DNA of 64,000 bases, from contig UWYS01000003.1 of assembly GCA_900291925.1 (NCBI GenBank), forward strand, positions 1,054,001 through 1,118,000, in the 5' to 3' direction. Made by a program: the position numbers and the translations under genes. Positions 57,257 through 64,000 of this stretch are shown piece after piece. Each line of letters starts with the position of its first letter. Within the stretch, counting starts at the first letter, position 1. The notes beneath the pieces are model-generated. The model worked only from the letters and a program-made list of their open reading frames with translations, was not told the origin of the DNA and ran no database searches. Source of the DNA: Thecaphora thlaspeos (Eukaryota > Basidiomycota > Ustilaginomycetes > Urocystidales > Glomosporiaceae).

Positions 57257-58647
57257 GGCTTGGCCCCAAGGCCTCTCTTTAGTCCCGCTCCGGTGTGGTT
57301 TCGCAGGCTCTCCTTCGACCTGGGCGATGGCATGGTGGCTGACTGTCGGTCCTACAGCACCTGCTTGCCACTTCTGCCCTTCTCCTTGCTTCGCCAATGC
57401 CGGCAATACATATCGCTTACAACTACCCAGCATCTTCCTCCGCAGCTGTACACCACTCATCGTTTCGCGCAGACGTGTAATTGTATCCATGAAGCAGAAA
57501 GCGATGTTCTCCAGACTGGACTTGCTCGCTCCATGACAAGGTGACGTTCCTGCACGCCTGCGCACCTTGCCAAGGACATCAAGCGACACGAATCAAGTAG
57601 CTGTGCTCTGACACGGGTGTCAGTATCACATCTAAGGAGGTCCCGAGGAGGATTGCGGGGAAGCCACACTGGGAGGGTGATGTCAACTGTTACGGCGCAG
57701 CTGAACCGAAGGCGAACTCTCTTGTAAGTACAGGGACAGAGGTTCAACAAGACATCACCAAGCCGTGGTCAAGCGTTCTGCATCAAACCCATCGGTGACT
57801 GCCGTCGCTGTTGAGACCATGTCTCCTCACGCTACCAACGGCGAGCCACAGCAGGGTCACGATTCGGCAGGGTCATGGTAGAATGGAACACGCTCAGGGT
57901 CTCATATATAGGCCGGTTTTCAAAGGGAGGCGCTGTCCTCATGGTGTAAAACCCACCTTGCTCATGGTGCTATGCGTGGCAATGTTCCTGTATCTGTCCA
58001 TGAATGTGTTGCAGTGGTGACGACATGATTGAGTCGCTGAGCGGCGAGGCCACACCACGGAAAGGTCGAAGCTACTTACCTCATGGCCACGCGCTCGCAG
58101 ACAGCTCTTGCCGTTGGGGAGTGGTCGTGTGATTCTCGAAGGCTCGCAAGCGGGCAAGGAGCTGTACACTACTGTAAGAGTAGGTTGGACGAAGCCGAAC
58201 CAGAGCCCATCCGCGGATCGATCCGCTCTCGACGGTGCTCGGGCAGATGAATTGACCGACAACAAACATACTTCTCTACAGTACATGTAGGCATCTGCAG
58301 CAAAGAGGCATGCGGTGGGTTCGGTAGGCGCGGTGTCTTTGCAGTAGTTCTCCCTCGGTTCAACTCCATTTCGCTTTGAAATCGGCATTGGACGGAAAGT
58401 TGTACAGGTACAGTACGAGAGACACCTTCCGCCAGCATGATGACGATCTGTAAATTTGCCTGCAGTTCGCCTGATTCGCCATAAACAGGGAGACGGGACA
58501 AGCAGCGGTCAGCTAAAAACAAACCCCAAGTCACGCCAGTCGTCAGGTCAAGGTGGTGCCCCGCACTGGACTTGCTATTGCTGTCAGACGCGCTACCTCG
58601 CCCTATGAATACACCATTAGAACACAAACGTTGGACTATGTACACAA

Positions 58648-58662
58648 GTACTGTACTGTACT
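58648..58662. repeat. (GTACT)3 array
   Basis: Three perfect GTACT units; similar arrays at 59641-59659 and 19183-19192. Confidence 0.8.
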
Positions 58663-59640
58663 CAGGGATCGCGAGACGACCTCGACAAACGTACAAGCAT
58701 CTCTACGGTGACTACTGGCGCCACTCCGTCCGAGAAGGGGTCAGGCAGGGACGCCGTATGCGGGCAGCGGAGAACAGAGGTTCTCGGCAGGCCCTGAGAT
58801 GCATCTTGTCGGCTGGTTGCAGTGAGAGAGAAACAAAGGGAGAAAAGCAAGAGATCGCGCAAAAGGGTCGCCTGGAATGGCGCCCCCTACTGTAAGTTGG
58901 AAGCGAGGTCGAGGCATTTGAGCAAAGAAAAACCTCTCTTCCGAGCCGCGGGCATTTTCCTAGCCGTCGGGGCGGCATCACGGCGTCGCAACGGTCGGCG
59001 ACAACCGCTAGACACCTCAAGAGCGAGCGAGTGAACCGGAATTACGAGGGTCCCTGCCGCCCTTCGAAAACGAGCCTAAGAAGGTCAGGGGCGGCCCTCT
59101 GGCTCGCAACTATAAGCAAGGAAATAATGCTATGGATAGGAGGTCCTCGCTCGCTACCTTACCTTACTTACCTCGCCATACTCGAACTGGAGCACTTGGC
59201 TCGGGCGAACCGACCCGCGCTGGGAAGTTTTCAGCACCTTGTTGCGAGGTCCGGAGGATCCCGACCAGACAATGTCGCGGCACAAAAGCAGAGGCTTGAG
59301 CGTCTGTAAGTACACCGCCTGAGTGGCGGAACTGGATCGGGGGCGGCAACAAGGTAGGCGGTTGCTGTGCCCTCGTTGCCTTGTGTCATGTTTTTTTTTT
59401 TGGGGGCATTTTGTGCGGCGGTTTGGGGATTTAGGAAATTTCGGAAGGTCCGGCTATTTCTCCAAGTGCCGTCGGCAAGCCAAGCTGGGCAGGTCAAAGC
59501 GTAGGTTAGGCAGCCCTGACGGGGAGCGAGCGCGTGTATTTCGCTGAACCCTAGGCAGGCGATTGGCTCCCTTCCATCGCATGTGATCTAGGATGTGCGC
59601 GACCTCGTCTTGTTGTGCGTCCCGATGGCAGACCGTTGCA

Positions 59641-59659
59641 GTACTGTACTGTACTGTAC
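59641..59659. repeat. (GTACT)3-GTAC array
   Basis: Three full GTACT units plus GTAC, about 600 bp upstream of the sugar transporter start. Confidence 0.8.
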
Positions 59660-60090
59660 CTTGATGGAACACACTCTCCCCAAGGGGTCGAAGCTGCTCC
59701 GACGCACTCGCCACTGACGCCGGGGTCGGTCAGCAGTGTCGCGCACACTCGCCCACGCCCGCTCGCTCCGCGTTGCATGGCCGTCCGCTGCGTACTGCTT
59801 GGTTCGGGGCGGACAAGGAAGGGCGCCCCCCTCACAATACCGCCTTAAGCGAGAGTCAGGTGCGCTGATCTGGCGATGGGGCCGACGTCGAGACGACGCG
59901 GAACTCGTCCCAACGCCAAGGGCAGAACCTGGGCGGCAAGCACTGCACAAATTGCACACGTAAGTACACAAAGTCTGGTGTAGTGGTAAGGTGCGTGGTG
60001 ACCGCCATGGCATGGCCAAAGGGCGCCCGCCGATGAAGAGGCACAGATCTTTAATCAAACATGGCTTGCATCGCCGTGGGGGGACCACCA

Positions 60091-60096
60091 TATAAA
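60091..60096 (+). promoter_or_regulatory. TATA box of the sugar transporter
   Basis: TATAAA, 165 bp upstream of the ATG at 60261, followed by a CT-rich leader near 60120-60180. Confidence 0.55.
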
Positions 60097-60260
60097 CACG
60101 GCAAAACGCTCCTCAAATAAGTTTCCTTTCCCCCCTCACACCCTCTTTTTAACTCCTCGGTCCGGTCTCCCTTGCTCGCCGGTCCAGCAGCACTACACCT
60201 ACATCTCGTCCTTCCAATACTGACCCCTGACCTCGATAGGAGCTCAGATCACTTGTCACC

Positions 60261-62458
60261 ATGGTTTGGCAGCTCCCAGTGATGTTCGGCGGCAACCACC
60301 TCAAGGGCAACGTCTTGACCGCCGCCGTCGCAGCTGTCAGTGGCGTCGGCTTCCTCCTTTTCGGATACGACCAGGGCGTCATGTCCGGCCTCTTGACCGA
60401 GCCTGAGATGGCCAAGCAGTTTCCGCAAATCGCCCAGTACGGCGATATCGGCCACGAAGACTCGGCCGTTCAGGGCGCCGTCGTCGCCATCTACGAAATT
60501 GGCGCGCTGTTCGGCTCCCTCTTTGTGCTCTGGAAGGGCGACGCCCTGGGTCGACGCTTCTCCATCTTCCTCGGCTCGATCATCATGACCGTCGGCGCCA
60601 TCATCATGACCGCTTCGTACTCTCTCGGCCAATTCACCGCCGGCCGCATCATCACGGGCATCGGTAACGGAATGAACACCTCGACAATCCCTATGTGGCA
60701 GTCGGAGCTCTCCAAAGCTCACAACCGTGGCCTGCTTGTGCTCATTGAGGGAAGCCTCATCGCAGGAGGCATCATGATCTCCTACTGGGTCGGTGAGTAC
60801 TAGCTGGAGTCGTAAAGAGCCATCGAATCCGGGCATAGCAACAAGAGGGCTGACCCTTCACGACCATCCCTTCCTCCTCTCATCCCTCTCGTCCCTACCT
60901 TCCCAGACTATGGATTCTACCAGATTCGGGACAACTCCGTGCAGTGGAGGTTTCCTATTGCGTTCCAAGCCTTCTTTGCCATCATCCTTTTCTTCGGCGT
61001 GCTATCCTTGCCGGAATCGCCGCGATGGCTAATCAAGAAAGGCCACAAGGACCAGGCAGCCAAGATCATCGCCAATCTGGACAGCACGACCGTTGACGAC
61101 CCGCAAATTACATCGGTGGTGAAACAGCTCGAGGAATCCATCCGCGCCTTGGAGGAACTCATGGGAGAGTTCTCCTACAAGGAGCTCTTTACAAACGGTC
61201 CGGAACAGAACTTCTACCGCACCTGTGTTGCTTTCTCTGCGCAAGCATTCCAGCAGCTGTCCGGCATTAACCTCGTGAGTATCCATGAGGTCCTGCGAGG
61301 ACTCTGCAGTGGCAGAAAGTACTGGAGTAGGATCAGAGGAGATGGACTGATGGCAGTCCAGGGATGGCAGAGAGAAAGAGGTGATTTCGATGAGGACGAC
61401 CAGCGGTAAGCGGCTGACCGAGCCGAGCTGGTTGCGGTCATTCCTCTCGGCCGAGAATGCGTACATGAGAGGGACGAGCTCAGGACTACGCGTTTCTGGC
61501 ACCTGCCTGCACGAGCTGTCTCCCCTCTATCTCGACATCCTTCCAAGCCGTCAATCTCGCACCGCCGCTGACCCTCCCACGTACATCCTTGCCCCTCTGG
61601 CGCCTCGCCTCGTAGATCACATATTACGCCACGACGGTCTTCAAGTCGATCCAAGATGACGACACTACGGCGCGGCTGCTCGCCGCCGGCAACGGCACCG
61701 AGTACTTCATCGCCTCGATCTTTGCGCTCTTCATGATCGACACGCTCGGACGTAGGAATTTGATGATGAGCACGGCGTTCATGATGAGCGCGTCGATGGC
61801 CATCCTGGCAGGTACGGTGTACGTTGTCGACAAGCCGCACCAGGGCACTCCTGCCGAGGTGTACGTCGCCGCCGTCTTCCTCTACTTCTTCAACACAATG
61901 TTTGCCTTTGGCTGGCTCGGCATGACCTGGCTGTACCCGCCGGAGATCACGCCGATCCGCATTCGCGCGCCCGCTTCGGCGATCGCGACGTCGGCCAACT
62001 GGCTCTTCAATTTCCTTATCGTCATGATCACGCCGCCGTCGTTCAAGAGCATTGGATACCAGACCTACATCATCTTTGCCGTCCTCAACATGAGTTTCAT
62101 CCCGGTCATCTACACGTTTTACCCGGAGACGAAGCGACGCGGTCTAGAGGAGATGGACCTCATCTTCGCGGAGGCGCACGACGAGGGCTTCTGGAAGGCG
62201 TCGCGTTTCATGACGACGGCATGCTACCTCTCGCTGAACAAGAAGCACCTCACCTCAGAGGAGCTCGACAACGAACTGGCCTACCGCTTCGGCAGCGATC
62301 GCACGGACAAGAAGGTCACTGGCCTCACCGAAGGCGAGCAGGAAGACGCCGCAGCGACCGAAGAGAAGAGGGCGTCGGGAGCGCGGGCCGAGAGCAACGG
62401 TGACTTCACGCCGGAGCGCGACGCCGACCGTACCAGCTCCCACTCTGGCTCGTCGTAG
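60261..62458 (+). CDS. MFS sugar (hexose-type) transporter
   Basis: Plasma-membrane sugar/H+ symporter or facilitator of the major facilitator superfamily, sugar-porter family. Exons 60261-60792, 60907-61274 and 61616-62458; the second intron is long (341 bp) and ends in CGTAG; 580 residues. TM1 carries GFLLFGYDQGVMSGLL; the loop 2-3 motif is GDALGRRFS; TM5-6 ends in SYWVDYGF; PESPRWLIKKGH closes the first half. The second half has AFSAQAFQQLSGINL joined across the intron to ITYYATTVF, DTLGRRNLM, and the C-terminal PETKRRGLEEMD signature. Twelve TM segments are expected. The long acidic C-terminal tail (about 480-580) is typical of fungal transporters. The substrate cannot be read from sequence. 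The 3-kb gene-free region and TATA box upstream suggest regulated expression. Confidence 0.92.
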
Positions 62459-63489
62459 TCGCACCGGATCGATGACCCCCTATTCGGGTTCTGCAGCGAT
62501 GCTAGGCCGTGACGTTCCCCCCTTCCCTATACCTCACGTCACTTCTTGCCGAGTTCAATTTGTTCGCTATTCCTTCTCACACTCCGCGACGACGATGACG
62601 GCCGCTCCGTCTTTCCTACATGTTTTGCCGCCACGATGAGTTGGCGCCACACAACTTTATTTTGTTGCATGTTTAGTTGTGGAACAGTCTGTCGCCCCCT
62701 GATCGCAAAAGCAGTGTAGAATCATTTGCATTCTCGCACGATGTTGGTTCGGAAGAGGATTTGTGGACTAAACAAACACCTGGCATGGACCGACCGTGAA
62801 CATACTGTGAACACAATACCTTGTACAGTACAACATGACGTGACCGGGAGATGACCATCGGTTGTTACGGCGCATAGCCGCGATCCATGCAAAGGACGAA
62901 TACGTCACTCGGCTATGTCCTGTTGCTGCTCCTGGAAGGAAGTGACGTTGCCGTTACACAGAAGGGAAGTCCGACGACACAAAGGAGAAAAGTAGAGCGG
63001 ATTCCTGGAGAGGTGGATGCCAGGAGAGGCGCGACTGGTGTGTCTATCCGTGCTGCTTGTTTTCGCCGTCGTCAGGGGCTATGCGCGAGGACCAGGATAG
63101 AGCGGCGATACCACACCCGCATCGCTCGCTTCTCGCTTGCTCGATGAGCCGTCGGCGGCGGCGGTGACGTTCGTGGGGTTTTTGCGTGGAGTGTCAATTT
63201 GAGCATCACATGGGGGGGGGTGTGTCATGATGCCATGCGGAAGAAGGCTGTGTGCACCGCCATCGCATCGGTTGACAGTTGCGCTATCGACTCGCACGCG
63301 AATGACGGCTTAGGCGTTGTTCTGGACGACAGCCGATGGGGGGTTGTCATGGCCTCCTCGATTTCGACTCGTAGCCCCCGGTAACGGTAGGCAGAGAGAG
63401 GTTGGATCAGGAGGATACGTCATAATCCACCCCACCCACGGACCACCCTTTGTTCCCTCCACTTTTTGGCAATTCTTGACAGCCGCCCC

Positions 63490-63500
63490 GCCGTAACGGC
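63490..63500. promoter_or_regulatory. Near-palindromic GCCGTAACGGC element
   Basis: GCCGT-A-ACGGC is an inverted repeat with one central base. Related GTAACGG (63381-63387) and TTACGGC (63531-63537) copies lie in the same upstream region. It is a candidate binding site only. Confidence 0.3.
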
Positions 63501-63685
63501 AGACACCGGCGCAGCGCACCGCATTGCACTTTACGGCAGGCCAAAGAGGGTCCTATGAACTCATACACTTTGACGAGCAGGCAAACGGCCAACAAAGGGC
63601 GATGATGGAATGGCGTGCGTGGCGTCCCATCGTACCAGCTGCGTGCTACAAACACCTGTGATCTCTCTTCTCTCGCTCGAAGAGA

Positions 63686-63690
63686 TATAA
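63686..63690 (+). promoter_or_regulatory. TATA-like box upstream of the last gene
   Basis: TATAA in AGATATAAGACC, about 131 bp upstream of the ATG at 63821. Confidence 0.5.
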
Positions 63691-63761
63691 GACCTGCCCC
63701 CTTTCCCTCTTTCCATTTCCATTTTTTTTCCATCCACCACAGCATTATATTCCCAGCTACA

Positions 63762-63817
63762 CTCACACACTCACACACATAACAACACACACACACACAC
63801 AGCCACACACACACACG
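63762..63817. repeat. AC-rich leader with (AC)n runs
   Basis: Nearly pure AC dinucleotides with interruptions, ending directly before the ATG at 63821. Confidence 0.8.
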
Positions 63818-63820
63818 ACC

Positions 63821-64000
63821 ATGTCGTCTTTCATCAACAAGGTTAAGGACAAGGTTCAGGACAAGGTCCATGGAGACAGGCACAAAGAGTCCAACGACTA
63901 CACTTCCAACACCAACACTTCATCGAATGAGTACGGCTCCAACTCTTCCGAATACGGCCGGGACAACAACAACAACACGTCTGACCTTTCGTCGTCCAAC
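63821..64000 (+). CDS. Unknown hydrophilic protein (5' part, runs off window)
   Basis: ATG-started open frame to the window edge, 60 codons visible. It starts MSSFINKVKDKVQDKVHGDR, an amphipathic Lys/Val repeat, followed by an Asn/Ser/Thr-rich stretch (SNTNTSSNEYGSNSS). Short fungal stress or conidiation-type hydrophilic proteins can look like this, but no family can be assigned. The TATA-like box and AC-rich leader suggest strong or inducible expression. An intron or the stop may lie outside the window. Confidence 0.6.
   Translation, partial: MSSFINKVKDKVQDKVHGDRHKESNDYTSNTNTSSNEYGSNSSEYGRDNNNNTSDLSSSN

Larger units (their letters stand above)
57257..60260. other. Gene-poor 3-kb region upstream of the sugar transporter
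   Basis: No convincing coding region: frames are short and lack recognisable features, and no tRNA B-box was found by eye. It contains GTACT pentamer arrays at 58648-58662 and 59641-59659, a T-run followed by G-run at about 59390-59405, and the transporter TATA box at 60091-60096. It could be a long regulatory region, hold an unrecognised non-coding RNA, or be a decayed gene. Confidence 0.45.
62459..63820. other. Intergenic, 1.36 kb
   Basis: Transporter 3' flank and promoter of the gene at 63821. It contains a G-run at 63211-63218, three GTAACGG/TTACGGC elements at 63381-63537, a TATA-like box at 63686-63690 and an AC-rich leader at 63762-63817. No gene seen. Confidence 0.5.

Noticed and set aside
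58340..58385. tRNA-like B-box (CGGTTCAACTCC)
   Set aside because: No matching A-box or cloverleaf could be formed around it.
58169..58696. 175-codon minus-strand frame in the gene-poor region
   Set aside because: No family, domain or splice support; composition like surrounding non-coding DNA.

Overview
The window is nuclear DNA from a basidiomycete fungus, most likely a smut-lineage yeast or filament (Ustilaginomycotina). The reasons are GC-rich codon use, eukaryote-only housekeeping genes, GTRAGT...YAG introns of about 90-370 bp, and few introns even in very long genes (RIX1 and NUP82 uninterrupted, a 3178-residue Furry-family gene with two introns). The exact taxon cannot be fixed from the sequence alone. 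Exon joins below were derived by hand from splice consensus, reading-frame phase and family similarity.

Layout. 1-2385 (-): 5' part of an SRS2-like helicase, cut by the window edge. 3018-3650 (-): lysine-rich secreted protein. 4856-14643 (-): giant Furry/Tao3/Mor2 morphogenesis scaffold. 16045-18983 (+): MEX67 mRNA export receptor. 19778-20352 (+): small secreted protein with a Kex2-like site. 20625-21856 (-): MDP1-type HAD phosphatase. 22101-23929 (-): PEX2. 25594-26602 (+): GPI-anchored PEBP-like protein. 27210-28445 (+): ER J-protein (ERJ5-like). 28668-31664 (-): RIX1. 32155-36042 (+): exocyst SEC10. 36589-37722 (+): GINS PSF3. 38112-39443 (+): Ser-rich unknown. 39529-43578 (-): TFIIIC TPR subunit (TFC4/Sfc4). 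44060-47455 (+): NUP82/NUP88. 47855-49291 (-): membrane-anchored MOSC (mARC-like) protein. 49938-52578 (+): decayed acyl-CoA synthetase. 52579-53889 (+): MDR oxidoreductase. 54092-56190 (-): PRP31. 56561-57256 (+): small, probably mitochondrial protein. 60261-62458 (+): MFS sugar transporter. 63821-end (+): start of an unknown gene.

Most genes are core cell machinery (repair, mRNA export, splicing, rRNA processing, Pol III, replication, exocytosis, peroxisome import) and show no operon logic. The accessory-looking parts are the secreted proteins, the gene-poor 57.3-60.3 kb stretch in front of the sugar transporter, and the 49.9-53.9 kb locus.

The most unusual locus is the acyl-CoA synthetase at 49.9-52.6 kb. 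Its frame is broken by one in-frame TAG. The segment that encodes the A10 catalytic-lysine region is present in exactly the right place but on the opposite strand, so a block of about 204 bp (near 51987-52190) appears inverted. Its last exon then runs, in frame and without a stop, into the downstream MDR oxidoreductase. This could be a decaying gene, a polymorphic or switchable inversion, an ancestral fusion gene, or an assembly fault.
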